From the NCBI RefSeq assembly GCF_000685035.1, contig NZ_BAYB01000004.1:62001-126000 (forward strand): 64,000 nt of DNA. The letters run 5' to 3'. Position 1 is the stretch's first letter, and every line of letters begins with the position of its first letter. A program made the translations under genes and the position numbers. The notes under the pieces are model-generated. The model saw only the letters and a program-made list of their open reading frames with translations. It searched no databases and was not told where the DNA came from. Of the stretch, positions 18,563 to 28,923 are shown piece after piece. The stretch comes from Paraburkholderia ferrariae NBRC 106233. GTDB taxonomy: Bacteria; Pseudomonadota; Gammaproteobacteria; Burkholderiales; Burkholderiaceae.

Positions 18563-19000
18563 ATGGGCGAGGCCGTTCATGACGATCTCGCGAAGAGCGT
18601 CGGCGCGGCGTTGAGCCGTCGACGAAAGAGCGCGAACTACACCCAGGCGAGGGCGGCGGATTCGCTCGGCCTCGAGAAAGAGACGATTTCTCGGATCGAA
18701 ACGGGCGCCATTTCTCCCACGCTCCACAGGCTCGCGCAGTTCGCCCGGCTTTATGGGTGCTCCATCGCCAGCTTCTTTGCCGGATCGGACGCCGAACTCG
18801 GCGCGGACGCCGCGAAGCTGGCCGCGCTGCTCGACGGGGTGGACGCGGATTGCCGCGCGCGCATTCTGCGGATGGCCGAGGAGATGGCGGACCAGTGCCG
18901 GCGCGTCCAACAACTGGAATCGGCGCTGGCCGAGCGCGCGCAGCTCGAAGCCGCTCTCCCGGATCGCCCGTTGCCGCGCCGCGCGCCCAAGCGCCTCTGA
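18563..19000 (+). CDS. XRE-family HTH transcriptional regulator
   Basis: A 145-residue protein. Residues about 12-68 form a Cro/cI-type helix-turn-helix (GAALSRRRKSANYTQARAAD, then LGLEKETISRIETGAISPTL). The C-terminal half is a predicted coiled coil, probably for dimerisation. It is divergent from the CAP lipoprotein gene with 179 bases between the starts, so it may regulate that operon. Confidence 0.8.
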   Translation: MGEAVHDDLAKSVGAALSRRRKSANYTQARAADSLGLEKETISRIETGAISPTLHRLAQFARLYGCSIASFFAGSDAELGADAAKLAALLDGVDADCRARILRMAEEMADQCRRVQQLESALAERAQLEAALPDRPLPRRAPKRL

Positions 19001-19251
19001 CGCGAGGCGGGGCGCTTTCCACGTTTCCCGATTTCCCATCGCCACCCCTTGGCCCTGTTTCTTTTCGCGGTTTTTCTGACGCCGCGTCGCCGAAATGTTC
19101 AACCAAGGGGGAACCGAGCGCCCTGCGTTTCGTCCGCGATTTGTTGTCATTGCGTCCGCAATTGTTAAATCGACAAATCGCGCGCGCCCGAATAAATCAG
19201 CGGATATAAAATCGGCCCGACAACAAAACTGAATCAACGGGTTGGTGGGAA

Positions 19252-20295
19252 ATGCCGGGGCCGTTCCTTGAATTCGACAGCGCTCGCATGCAAGCGGGCG
19301 GCATGGCGTCCGCCGACGCCGAAGAAAACTGGCGCGAGGCGCTTCGTCCCTTGTATGAGGTCGGGCGCCCGCGGACGTCGCCCTTCGAGGCGAGCATCCG
19401 CGTGTGGGATCTCGGATCGATGCTGATGACCCGGCATTTCATCCGCGACGAGGTGCAGTTCCGCCGAACCCGGCGCAAGATCTCGTCGACGCCGGCTGAT
19501 CACTACCTGGTGCATTGCCTTCTCGAAGGCTCGCTGGCGTCCGAGTTCGACGGGACGCAGCAGCGGGTCGAGCCCAATTCGATCGCGCTCCGAGACTTGT
19601 CGGTCGAAAACATCGGGTTCGCCCGAGACGCCCCCATGGTGACGTTGACGGTTCCGCGCGGTCCCTTGGAGGCTCGCCTTCCGCCAGGCGCCGGCCTGCA
19701 CGCCGCGGCGTGGGCCGCGGGGGACGTGATCGGCGCGATGCTCGCCACGCACCTGCAAAGCGTGGCGCGGCTCGCGACGCGGATGACGGCGGAAGAAGCC
19801 AGGCTGGCGGGCGACGCGACGCTGAGCTTGCTCGCGTCGTGCTTGCTGCCCAAGGCGAAGCCTTCGGTCCGTCAGGGCGACCCGCGGCTCGGGCCGATGC
19901 TGCGCGCCCAGGCGCTATCCTGCATTGAGCGGCGGCTGTCGGACCCCGACCTCGACGCCGCGGCGGTTTGCCGGGAGATCGGCGTGTCGCGAACCGCGCT
20001 TTACGAGTTGTTCGCCGCCTCGGGCGGCGTCGCGCGGCACATTCGCGCGCGTCGATTGGACGAGGCTATGCGCCGGCTGCGCTCGTTAGCGGGACCGAAA
20101 GAGCGAATCGGCGAAATCGCCTACGGGCTGGGCTTTCCCAGCGAATCGACATTCAGCCGCAGCTTTCGCGAGCGCTTCGGCTGCGCGCCCTCAGAAGCGC
20201 GAGAAGCGACAGAGCCGCCGACCGCGAAGACGGCCGGCGGCGACGAGAGCATCGGAACCGCATACGAAGCGAAGGTCCAAAGCCTGCCCGTCTGA
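19252..20295 (+). CDS. AraC-family transcriptional regulator
   Basis: A 347-residue protein. The N-terminal 200 residues resemble the cupin-like sensor domain of AraC regulators of the AraC-binding-domain-like type (ISSTPADHYLVHCLLEGSL, then RDLSVENIGFARDAP). The C-terminal 100 residues carry the double HTH (AAVCREIGVSRTALYELF; RIGEIAYGLGFPSESTFSRS; FRERFGCAPSEARE). It is complete and has no membrane segment. The inducer is unknown. Its neighbours are XRE and, after a gap of 460 bases, zorA. Confidence 0.88.
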   Translation: MPGPFLEFDSARMQAGGMASADAEENWREALRPLYEVGRPRTSPFEASIRVWDLGSMLMTRHFIRDEVQFRRTRRKISSTPADHYLVHCLLEGSLASEFDGTQQRVEPNSIALRDLSVENIGFARDAPMVTLTVPRGPLEARLPPGAGLHAAAWAAGDVIGAMLATHLQSVARLATRMTAEEARLAGDATLSLLASCLLPKAKPSVRQGDPRLGPMLRAQALSCIERRLSDPDLDAAAVCREIGVSRTALYELFAASGGVARHIRARRLDEAMRRLRSLAGPKERIGEIAYGLGFPSESTFSRSFRERFGCAPSEAREATEPPTAKTAGGDESIGTAYEAKVQSLPV

Positions 20296-20759
20296 GTGCG
20301 GGGCGGATACAGAGAAGTCGACGGCGATCACGGGTTGCCAAGGCTGCATCATTGATCGGCCCGACCGCCCCTATGGCTGGGTTGAATCGCTGCGCCCAAG
20401 GCTCCGGTGTCGCTAGCGACTCCGCTGTTTGCCATTTACAAAATCTTAACGATATCCGGGTCGCGCACACCAAAGCCTGAAGGCCCCCGCGTGCTCGAAA
20501 CGTCCGGTTCGACAAGTCCATGTCGCCGACATTAAACTGGCGCAGTTCCTGTGGCGCCGACTAAGCCTAGGGGCCGGCGTAGGCCGCAATGCCCCGTTAC
20601 CGGCGGTCAAACGGCGCAGAAAGAACCAAAATGCATATTTGAGGGGCGGCCGAGGGGCGAAACGTAGGCGACGCGGAGCGGCGACATCGGCTCTAGGCCT
20701 CAGACATTCGATTTTCGCGCCGTTATACAAGAGCAAAAATGGGTTAGGGGAAGTGCAGG
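20296..20759. promoter_or_regulatory. Intergenic region upstream of the Zorya operon
   Basis: 464 bases with no supported gene. The last part before zorA (about 20700-20755) has AT-rich stretches and a GGGGAAGTGCAGG ribosome-binding segment, so it probably contains the zorABCD promoter. Small reading frames on both strands show no family resemblance. Confidence 0.4.
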
Positions 20760-22763
20760 ATGGGAGACGTTGATCTCTGGGGGCTGGCCAAAGAGTATTG
20801 GCACATCGCGGTAGTGGCGAGCTTTCTGGCCATTCTCGTCGTTGATTTTGCGATTCGCTTTGTCGTTCGAGCGGTCGGTCTGTCGCGCGAACTTAAGCGT
20901 TCATTGAAGGCGCTTCGGACTCTTGTGTCTCAGGCCGGAGGCGATTTCGTGGATCTCCACGAAATCGGAGAGAAGGTGTTTTCTTCGCCGGTGCTCGGCG
21001 GTCCTTGGCGCGAATATCAAAAGACCCTGCATCCACAGAAAGAAGACGACGGGCTAGGGCAGATCAAAATCCTGCGCTATCGCGCGACCGCCCTTGCGGA
21101 AAGCTTTTTCACCGAGCAATCAATCGTCGATAGTCGTCTCAACACGGATTATTTCAAGCATCTGCCCGGTCTTTTCACCGGTCTGGGCATTATCGGCACT
21201 TTTGTGGGACTCATCAGAGGCCTCACCCATTTCGACGTTTCACTGGATCCTGGCCATGCGCAGGAGCAGCTCCGCGGGCTCGTGAATTCGGTTGGATATG
21301 CTTTTTTCGTTTCAGGCGCGGCCATTGCCTTGGCGATGTTGGTCACGTGGATCGAAAAAACGCTCGCCACTTCACAGTATCGCAAGGTCGAGGAACTGCG
21401 AGAGCTTGTCGACGGCATGTTCGCCAGCGGTGCGGGAGAAGAGTATCTCGAACGGTTGGCTATTTCATCCGAAATTGCCGCCACGCAGTTGGCCCAGATG
21501 AAGGACTCGTTGGTCGCCGACCTCAAAGAAGTGATGACGACGCTTGCTGACAAGCAAATGGCGGCAGCGGAGAAGAACGTCGGCCAGATGTCGGTCGACG
21601 TCGGAAAGGCGATCGCCGAAAGCCTAAGCGGGCCAATGGACGCGATCACCCAAGCCGTTCAGGGTGTCAGCTCCAATCAAGGCGAGGCGGTCAACAGGAT
21701 GTTGACTGACGTGCTGTCCAATTTCGCGACGCAGATGCGGGAAATGTTCGGCGGCCAGATGGCGGGCATGTCTGAGTTGCTGGTCAAGGCAAGCGAATCG
21801 ATGCAGGCGACGGCATCGCAGTTTCAGCAGTTGGCGGTCAGCATGGACGCGGCTGGAACAAACACGGTTGACGCGATGGGCGAACGGCTGGGCAAGGCGC
21901 TGGACGCCATGGACGCTCGCCAGGCGGCAATGAACGCGCAAATGGCGACATTCGTGGAACAGATTCGAGCGCTCGTGTCGGAGTCGCAAACCGAGTCTTC
22001 GCAGAAGCTGAAAGAGACGTTGACCACGGTGGGAGATCAGGTTGCCGCCGTCGTCGATCAACTGAGAAAACAAGCAGAGCAGGCAGCGAGCTCGGATGGC
22101 GAGCGGCAGGCCCGATTTGAGCAAGCGACTGGTCAAGTCATTGGTTCGCTGTCGGGGCAGGTTGAGCAACTGCTTGCTCAATCCATGGACACGAACAAAT
22201 CGTTGCAAAACTCGGTGGCAAGCCTAGCTCAGGCCACCGACAAAGCCATATCCGGCTTGAATTCTGGGGCGGAAACTCTCTATGTGGCCGCGAGTGATTT
22301 CGCCAAGGCCGGCCAGGGCGTGTCCGAGACCATGCGCGCGTCAGCCGTGGCGACGGAGGCGATCAAGGCTGCATCGACGCAACTGGTCACGTCCACCAAC
22401 GGCGCGCAAGCAATCTTCGCCGACTACGCGAAGACGAGGGACGCGTTTGCTCTCATGGTGTCCGATTTGAAGGGCACCATTGAAAATGCGAAGCGCGACG
22501 CGTCAATGACATCTGAAATTGTCAGTCGCATCGAAGCTGCCGCCGAAAAGCTCGCTGTCGCGCAGAAGCAGTCGGAGGAATATCTGCAGGGCGTCAGTTC
22601 GGTGCTGGCCGAGGCGCATGAGAAGTTCGGACAAGAGGTCGAGCGCACGCTGAGAGAAAGCAATCGCCATTTCCAAAGTGAACTGGCGAATGCCGTTGGC
22701 TTGCTGTCCACGGCGATCAAGAATCTTGGCGACGTTGTCGACGACATGCCAGTGCGGGGGTAA
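20760..22763 (+). CDS. zorA: Zorya system ZorA: MotA/ExbB-like channel with long cytoplasmic tail
   Basis: A 667-residue membrane protein. It has a membrane segment near residues 15-38, then two conserved segments of the MotA/TolQ/ExbB domain (LPGLFTGLGIIGTFVGLIRGL, about 137-157, and YAFFVSGAAIALAMLVTWI, about 181-199). A very long coiled-coil tail to the C-terminus is rich in Ala/Gln/Glu. This is the ZorA layout: a rotary ion-driven motor in the inner membrane with an extended cytoplasmic tail. It is the first gene of a tightly packed four-gene operon with zorB, zorC and zorD. In known systems ZorAB senses phage entry and recruits ZorC and ZorD. Confidence 0.95.
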   Translation: MGDVDLWGLAKEYWHIAVVASFLAILVVDFAIRFVVRAVGLSRELKRSLKALRTLVSQAGGDFVDLHEIGEKVFSSPVLGGPWREYQKTLHPQKEDDGLGQIKILRYRATALAESFFTEQSIVDSRLNTDYFKHLPGLFTGLGIIGTFVGLIRGLTHFDVSLDPGHAQEQLRGLVNSVGYAFFVSGAAIALAMLVTWIEKTLATSQYRKVEELRELVDGMFASGAGEEYLERLAISSEIAATQLAQMKDSLVADLKEVMTTLADKQMAAAEKNVGQMSVDVGKAIAESLSGPMDAITQAVQGVSSNQGEAVNRMLTDVLSNFATQMREMFGGQMAGMSELLVKASESMQATASQFQQLAVSMDAAGTNTVDAMGERLGKALDAMDARQAAMNAQMATFVEQIRALVSESQTESSQKLKETLTTVGDQVAAVVDQLRKQAEQAASSDGERQARFEQATGQVIGSLSGQVEQLLAQSMDTNKSLQNSVASLAQATDKAISGLNSGAETLYVAASDFAKAGQGVSETMRASAVATEAIKAASTQLVTSTNGAQAIFADYAKTRDAFALMVSDLKGTIENAKRDASMTSEIVSRIEAAAEKLAVAQKQSEEYLQGVSSVLAEAHEKFGQEVERTLRESNRHFQSELANAVGLLSTAIKNLGDVVDDMPVRG

Positions 22764-22769
22764 TGCGTC

Positions 22770-23489
22770 ATGCTCGGATTGAAGGCCGCCAGGCGACGCG
22801 GCTCACGCGAGGAAGGCGAAAAACCGTTCTGGATTTCGTTCTCGGATCTCATGACTGCCTTGATGGTGCTGTTTTTGGTGGCCATGGCTGTGGCGTTGAT
22901 GGCGGTCACGCAGGGTTTGCAGCAGATCAAGAAGGCCACCCAGGAGCGCGATCAAACCATCGAGAGCTGCGTTGCCAACGTGAAGGCGCTGACCAAGCTT
23001 GATGAATTCAAGGGTGTCACAGTCCACGGCCACTCCATCGACTTTGGCACGCTTGTCCAATTCCAAGACAACGCGCACAAGTTTGAAAACCCAGAGGACG
23101 AGCATTTTGTCCGCAGGTTCATTCCTCGCGTGCTCGACGTGGCGCGCGCGCCGACTTGCGACAAATGGTTGAAGCGGGTCGTCGTCGAAGGCTTTGCGAG
23201 CAAGACTGGCGACTACCTATTCAATCTCAATTTGAGCTATCTGCGGTCGCAACGGGTGCTTTGCGCATTGCTCAACACGCAAGCGCCGGACGCGCTATCC
23301 GCGGCGGATCGATCCCTTATCCAAACGCTTTTCTTGGCCGGCGGCTCCTCTTTCAACACGACCGCCAGCAGCGCGGCGCAGATGCGCCGAGTCGAGATCA
23401 TGCTGGAATTCCGTGACTTGGATTCAACCAGGGAACCGCCCCCCGACATTCCACTGGACCCCGGGCTTCGATGCCCGAATGACCGATGA
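22770..23489 (+). CDS. zorB: Zorya system ZorB: MotB/OmpA-like stator partner
   Basis: A 239-residue protein with one membrane segment near residues 22-45 (FWISFSDLMTALMVLFLVAM). The Asp in SFSDLMT falls at position 26, where MotB-type and ZorB proteins have the ion-carrying Asp. The remainder is an OmpA/MotB-like periplasmic peptidoglycan-binding domain (VVVEGFASKTGDYLFNLNLS). It starts six bases after zorA, and its stop overlaps the zorC start as ATGA. Confidence 0.94.
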   Translation: MLGLKAARRRGSREEGEKPFWISFSDLMTALMVLFLVAMAVALMAVTQGLQQIKKATQERDQTIESCVANVKALTKLDEFKGVTVHGHSIDFGTLVQFQDNAHKFENPEDEHFVRRFIPRVLDVARAPTCDKWLKRVVVEGFASKTGDYLFNLNLSYLRSQRVLCALLNTQAPDALSAADRSLIQTLFLAGGSSFNTTASSAAQMRRVEIMLEFRDLDSTREPPPDIPLDPGLRCPNDR

Positions 23490-25120
23490 TCGACGCTCTC
23501 GCCATCCTCAAAACGGAGCTCGCGCGATCGTTCTCTGGCGCGCCGCTTTCGCCTGCGAGCTGGTCAGATCCGGAGGAAATCACTCGCGCGCGCAAGCGTG
23601 TCTATCACGACCACGGCGGGGCGGCGATCGTTGCCGACTCTCGCTCGATTATGGCGGCCATTGCCGACTTCGAGCGATCTGGCGTCATTAAAGGATTTCG
23701 CGACCTCAAATACGTTTGCCTTGGCATCGGAGCGCTGGACGAAGAGGGCTGGTCAGTGCTGGCTGACGAGCTGCTGCGAGGGAAGGTGGCTCGCACGATT
23801 GAGCAGCAGTCCGCTGCGCACAGGCGTTTGCGCTGCTTTCAGGCCCTGCTTTTCGCTTACTTCTCGTTTCCGATCAACGGACAGGAGGCCAGCGAGGAAT
23901 CGAAAACCGGATGGCGTGGGCTGCGCGGCTGGCTGAGAGCTGAGCGCGACCGATTGATTGAGCTTCTCGACTTCAAGCCGCCGTGGTTCGAAACGCTTTT
24001 GCGCCATGCGGAGCTGTTGACCAGCCAGCCGTGCAACCAGTTTGGCGCTGACCTTCTGCGCGGCGACGCGGCGGGCCTGAATGAGGCCCGCGAAGGCTTG
24101 TCCATTCCCGAGACGTCATGGGTGATCGAAGAGGCGGTGCTCGCTCAAATGAGGGCCGCTGCCGCGCTCGAAGACGCCCCGTTCAAAGCCGTGTTGCCCG
24201 ACTTGCTCGCGATCGCGATGGGGCGTGTGGGAGTGTCGATCAGTGAGATGTTGAAGACGCGATGTGTGGCGCAATTGGTGTCGCGCTACGCGCGCTGTGT
24301 CGATCGACCAGAGCAGCCCGCGTTGCGGGATGCTTCCACTTCCACAATCGGAAATCCCTGGCTCAGGAAGGATCGCTGGGACGTGAATGTGCGCGTCGGC
24401 AAGCAAGCGGACGATCTTGCGCGTGAAATGGTGTCGTTCTGGTTGAAAGAACGCTTAGTCGCGGATTTCTTCGAGTTGCTCAGTGCGGACGAGATCAACG
24501 ACAAGAGGCGAGTTGCTTACTGGCTGCGCTTTGTGCCTTTCGTGGAAGACATGTGGTTTGCGCTCGGGCCGGCAGCTTTGGAAAGCCGGGACATTAAATT
24601 CTCAGAATTCAGAGCGCGAGCCAAAGGTCGGCTCCTAAGACTGGAAGGCAGCGGGCCTGAAAACAATGCGTTTGTTATGCGCATTGGTGGTCACCTCGCT
24701 GTCGAGTTTGGGGAGAGCAACCACGCATTTTATCTGTTCCGTTGGAACGCCCTTGCCCCGTCGCTTCTGCAGTCCCTTAACTCCGGTCGTGCGAGCGCTG
24801 AGGTCCACGTCAAAGAACTCAAGCGAGACGACAACGAGGACAAGATGTCTCATCGCGATTCGCCGGTGGCACTGAAGAGCTGGGAGCAGAAATTCGACGA
24901 CAAATTGATCAAGCTCATCGGCAAAAAGCCCGAGACGCGTCCCGCATGCGTGCCCGATCTCGAAGTTTTGTTCGACAAGGATCGAGTGAAGGTCAGCGAC
25001 CTTCGAGCGGCGGGTGGCGCTCTGTGGGTTTATGAAGAGGAGCGTTCGTCATATCTCGCTAGAAGACTGCAATCCAAGGGGTTCGCGTATAGAGCGGGAC
25101 GCGGTTGGTTCAAGGAGTAG
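23486..25120 (+). CDS. zorC: Zorya system ZorC (EH-signature protein)
   Basis: A 544-residue soluble protein, largely helical. The EH-signature region typical of type I ZorC is visible around RVAYWLRFVPFVEDMW and FGESNHAFYLFR. It has no nuclease or ATPase motif. It overlaps zorB by ATGA and ends three bases before zorD. ZorC is reported to bind DNA and act with ZorD after the motor is triggered. Confidence 0.9.
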   Translation: MIDALAILKTELARSFSGAPLSPASWSDPEEITRARKRVYHDHGGAAIVADSRSIMAAIADFERSGVIKGFRDLKYVCLGIGALDEEGWSVLADELLRGKVARTIEQQSAAHRRLRCFQALLFAYFSFPINGQEASEESKTGWRGLRGWLRAERDRLIELLDFKPPWFETLLRHAELLTSQPCNQFGADLLRGDAAGLNEAREGLSIPETSWVIEEAVLAQMRAAAALEDAPFKAVLPDLLAIAMGRVGVSISEMLKTRCVAQLVSRYARCVDRPEQPALRDASTSTIGNPWLRKDRWDVNVRVGKQADDLAREMVSFWLKERLVADFFELLSADEINDKRRVAYWLRFVPFVEDMWFALGPAALESRDIKFSEFRARAKGRLLRLEGSGPENNAFVMRIGGHLAVEFGESNHAFYLFRWNALAPSLLQSLNSGRASAEVHVKELKRDDNEDKMSHRDSPVALKSWEQKFDDKLIKLIGKKPETRPACVPDLEVLFDKDRVKVSDLRAAGGALWVYEEERSSYLARRLQSKGFAYRAGRGWFKE

Positions 25121-25123
25121 GAA

Positions 25124-28100
25124 ATGGTTTGGTCACCATTCAAGTCAAAAAACAGCTCTGCCGCGGATGGCGCCGCGGAGCGTGCGCCCATGATTTCCGT
25201 TTCGTGGGATCGCAATGGGGCGCATTTCCGTCCAGATCCGATGATCGGCGATTGGTTGACGTCGCCGATCGACCATCAAGCTGCATCTGAACTGACTCTT
25301 CTGCTTCGTCAGCTCGAAGAGGAGGGCTTCGTCGACCTTCGCGACGATGGCGCCACGCTGTCGTGGCCAAACTACTACGCGTTGCTTGAATCTCCCGAGC
25401 ACAGTGGTGCGCTTGATCTTTTGGGTCTTCCAGAGCGGCGGGCTTGGAGGCCGAGCCTTTCGAGCAACGGCTCGTTGACCGACACGAGTTTTGCTGTCGG
25501 CATACAGGGATGGATTGATCCTAACGGGCGTCGACCAACTGGAAATGTCGGCCTCGAAGGTGCTGTGCTAACGACCGGCGGCAAGTCGGCGATTGTTTCC
25601 GAAGCGGCTTGGCGTATGACCCAAGCGATTGCTGAGCAGCGCGGCCGAAAGGCCGATGAGCGCACGCCGGATGTGAACAAGCGAGATTGGGCGGCCATCC
25701 GAGGACATGCCGCACACGCGGGCGCCGACTTGACGGACTTTCTACGAAGAACGGTGGTGTTGACGCCCGAGCGTTTGCGCATTGATCTTCGCAAGGGAGA
25801 TGTCGGTGGTGATCAACTGGTGGAGGTCATGCCAAGCTTTGACGGCGCTCCGCCCCGCTGGCTCGAACTGTTCGACCGATTCGCGAGTGTGCCGGAGCGC
25901 TACGAGATTCCTGACGGCAATGGCCTGGTGCATGTGCTGTTGTCGGAGGAGGCGCGAACGGTCCTGCGCGAAATAAGGCGCCTGCCTGGTCGGCGCATCG
26001 CGGGAGAGCGAGCGGAGGCATTCGTTCGAAATCCGATCGCCACGCTGGGGCCGGACGCGGCCAAGGTCATCGACCCGGAGCAGTTCGAGCGAGCGCGCGA
26101 AGATGCCGGCATCTCGTTTGCTCGCTTCACCGCAGCCGTGTTGCGGGATGTCAAAGGCTATCCCTACGACGTCTCTTTGACCGTGGAGGAGGTGCTTAGA
26201 GGAGAAATCCGCGCCGAACAATTGAAGTTCGGCGAGGCGGCAGAACTGGAACAGTTTCTCAAAAAGCTCGAAGGCAAGATGGCCGCCGGGGCGCAATGTT
26301 GCCATTGGAAGGGTTTCGATCTTGAAATCTTGGGCGACACGCCAGCGCAAGCGGCCACGTTGCGTGGCGCGTTGACCGATTGGCTGCGTCCCGGGCGCAT
26401 CAGCGCCGCAGAGATTTTCGATCTCACCAAGTATTCTGAGAGGGTGGGCGGATTCGGGGCCGAGAAGCCATACTATTCGCCGTTCATCGCAAAAAAGAGC
26501 GATGACGCCGGATGGTTTCCCGAGAATGTCGACGTCGGTCTTTGCTTTGAGACCGAAGGCGGCGAAACGGTGGCCTTGGCTCTTGATGGAAAGGGCTTGG
26601 ATGCTTTCCGAAAAGAAATCGAGAAAGCTCATGACGAGAAGCGTGAGACATTCCAGCTTCCCGGCTGCCGAGAACCTATCCCTGTCGAGTGGGCTCTCGA
26701 CGCATTGAAAACCTTGGGGCAGGCCCGAGAAGATGTTTCGAAGGGGACATTCGATCCTCGCAAACCGGCCACCAAAGCGCGAACGACCGAACGCAAGGGA
26801 CTGGTCGTGAAGCCGAACGTCGATTCCTTGGATTACGAGGAGCGACGCGGCGCGCTCGCCGAGCCAATGGAACCCGCCTTCCTGCCGACAGCTTTGCTCA
26901 ACCATATTCAGCTCAAAGAACATCAACTCCGTGGAGTGGCATGGCTTCAGCACGTGTGGCGGCATTCGCCGAGCCTATGCCGAGGCGCCTTGCTGGCGGA
27001 CGACATGGGGCTGGGGAAAACCGTTCAGTTGCTGACCTTTGTTGCATCGGCGATAGAGCGCGACGCGCAGATCGATCCCATCCTGGTCGTGGCCCCGGTT
27101 TCACTTCTCGAAAACTGGAAAGAGGAGATCGCAAAATTCTTTGCGCCGGGAGCGATGCGGGTTTTGACTCTATATGGGAAGGACCTCTCCGCCAAAAGAG
27201 CGTCGAAGGCATCGCTCGACGAAGAGCTGGTTGAGGCTGGCTCGCCGAAGCTTCTGCTGCCTGGCTGGCTCGGCGCCGCCAACGTGGTCCTGACGACATA
27301 TGAGACGCTTCGAGATTTGGAATTCTCGTTGGCGGCGCAGCGCTGGTCGGTCATGATTTGCGACGAGGCGCAAAAGATCAAAAACCCCAATGCGTTGGTC
27401 ACTCGCGCGGCCAAGAAGCAGAACGCCAGGCTGAAAATCGCGTGCACTGGAACGCCGGTGGAGAACACGCTCACCGATCTTTGGTGCCTGTTCGACTTCG
27501 TCCAGCCCGGATTGCTCGGCGCATTGAAAGATTTCGGCTCCAAATACCGCAGGCCGATCGAATCCGAGACGGAGGAGGAAAAAGGCCGCCTCGAGGAATT
27601 GAAGGGGTTGATCGAGCCACAAAAGCTGAGGCGCACGAAGGCGGAGGTGGCGAAAGACCTGCCGCAGAAGATCGAGTTCGAGGGTTGCCGCGCATTGCCG
27701 CTTTCGCAACGTCAGCGCGCTCTTTACGCGGACGCCGTTGCGCAGTTTCGGGCGCGCTCTGGATCGGGGCAGGGGAGCGGCATGCAGTCGCCGCTGGGCT
27801 TGCTGCAATACCTGCGGCGGCTCTGCTCGGACCCGAGATCGCCTGGGCATCTCTCGACGGAGTCGGAGCCGCTCGCCGACATCGAGCGCAACTCGCCCAA
27901 GATGGCGTGGATGCTGGCGCGCCTTCAAGAGATCGAGAAGACGGGCGAGAAGGCCATCGTGTTTTGCGAGTTCAGGGATTTGCAGCGGACCTTGCAACGA
28001 GCAGTGTCCGAACGTTTTGGGTTTCTCCCCGACGTCATCAATGGCGACACTTCCGCCGATTCGGCCCACGCGAACAACCGACAAAAGCGAATCAAGGCAT

Positions 28101-28897
28101 TTCAAGAGCGTCCGGGTTTTGGGGTGATCGTCCTTTCTCCGCTCGCCGTGGGATTTGGCGTCAACATTCAGGCAGCCAATCATGTGATCCACTACACGCG
28201 CACGTGGAACCCGGCCAAAGAAGACCAAGCCACAGACCGCGCCTATCGCATTGGTCAAGAGCGAGACGTCTACGTCTACTATCCCGTTGTGGTGGCGCAC
28301 GATTTCCTGACCTTTGACGCGAAGCTCGACAGGCTGCTGCACGAGAAGCGCGAACTCGCGACCGAAATGCTGAATGGAGCGGGAGATGTCGGTCCCGCAG
28401 ACTTCGGCGACCTGGAGGGGCCCGACGGAGGCAACGCGTTCAGCAATGAGCCCCTGACAGCTGAGGACGTGGGCTCATTGGATGGCGACGCGTTCGAGGC
28501 GTTCTGTGCGCTGCTATGGACGAAGATGGGCTACACCAGAACCATCAAGACCAAGCGCGTTGGCGACGGTGGTGTGGACGTCGTGGCTATCAGGCGCAAT
28601 GAGGGTGTGTTGATTCAATGCAAAAGCTCGACCATAGAGGGTCGGGAGCTCGGCTGGGAAGGGGTGAAAGACGTTTCCGCAGGCTGGGCGGGATATTCCG
28701 CTCGCTATCCGGGCATCGCCTTCTCGAAACTGGCCGTCACCAACCGGCGTTTCAACCAGGCGGCCAGACAACAAGCCGATGTTTTGAACGTCGAGTTGAT
28801 CGAAGGCGATGAATTGGTGGACATGCTCGCTCGCCATCCGATGAAACGCGGCGAGCTCCAACGATTTTTGCTCGCGGGATGGAGCAATTTACGTTGA
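25124..28897 (+). CDS. zorD: Zorya system ZorD: SNF2-type helicase with C-terminal Mrr-like nuclease
   Basis: A 1257-residue effector. The N-terminal half is a large accessory region typical of ZorD. SNF2 motifs follow: Walker A in ADDMGLGKTVQLL (about 623), DEAQKIKNP (about 747) and late helicase motifs (SPLAVGFGVNIQAANHVIHY, then DRAYRIGQ, about 1003-1045). The C-terminal 150 residues contain GDGGVDVVAIRR and GVLIQCKSS, the D and QxK parts of an Mrr-type PD-(D/E)XK nuclease. Helicase plus nuclease marks type I Zorya rather than type II. All motifs appear intact. Confidence 0.93.
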   Translation: MVWSPFKSKNSSAADGAAERAPMISVSWDRNGAHFRPDPMIGDWLTSPIDHQAASELTLLLRQLEEEGFVDLRDDGATLSWPNYYALLESPEHSGALDLLGLPERRAWRPSLSSNGSLTDTSFAVGIQGWIDPNGRRPTGNVGLEGAVLTTGGKSAIVSEAAWRMTQAIAEQRGRKADERTPDVNKRDWAAIRGHAAHAGADLTDFLRRTVVLTPERLRIDLRKGDVGGDQLVEVMPSFDGAPPRWLELFDRFASVPERYEIPDGNGLVHVLLSEEARTVLREIRRLPGRRIAGERAEAFVRNPIATLGPDAAKVIDPEQFERAREDAGISFARFTAAVLRDVKGYPYDVSLTVEEVLRGEIRAEQLKFGEAAELEQFLKKLEGKMAAGAQCCHWKGFDLEILGDTPAQAATLRGALTDWLRPGRISAAEIFDLTKYSERVGGFGAEKPYYSPFIAKKSDDAGWFPENVDVGLCFETEGGETVALALDGKGLDAFRKEIEKAHDEKRETFQLPGCREPIPVEWALDALKTLGQAREDVSKGTFDPRKPATKARTTERKGLVVKPNVDSLDYEERRGALAEPMEPAFLPTALLNHIQLKEHQLRGVAWLQHVWRHSPSLCRGALLADDMGLGKTVQLLTFVASAIERDAQIDPILVVAPVSLLENWKEEIAKFFAPGAMRVLTLYGKDLSAKRASKASLDEELVEAGSPKLLLPGWLGAANVVLTTYETLRDLEFSLAAQRWSVMICDEAQKIKNPNALVTRAAKKQNARLKIACTGTPVENTLTDLWCLFDFVQPGLLGALKDFGSKYRRPIESETEEEKGRLEELKGLIEPQKLRRTKAEVAKDLPQKIEFEGCRALPLSQRQRALYADAVAQFRARSGSGQGSGMQSPLGLLQYLRRLCSDPRSPGHLSTESEPLADIERNSPKMAWMLARLQEIEKTGEKAIVFCEFRDLQRTLQRAVSERFGFLPDVINGDTSADSAHANNRQKRIKAFQERPGFGVIVLSPLAVGFGVNIQAANHVIHYTRTWNPAKEDQATDRAYRIGQERDVYVYYPVVVAHDFLTFDAKLDRLLHEKRELATEMLNGAGDVGPADFGDLEGPDGGNAFSNEPLTAEDVGSLDGDAFEAFCALLWTKMGYTRTIKTKRVGDGGVDVVAIRRNEGVLIQCKSSTIEGRELGWEGVKDVSAGWAGYSARYPGIAFSKLAVTNRRFNQAARQQADVLNVELIEGDELVDMLARHPMKRGELQRFLLAGWSNLR

Positions 28898-28923
28898 CAA
28901 CGGCGGGATGAGCGCTTGCAGTG

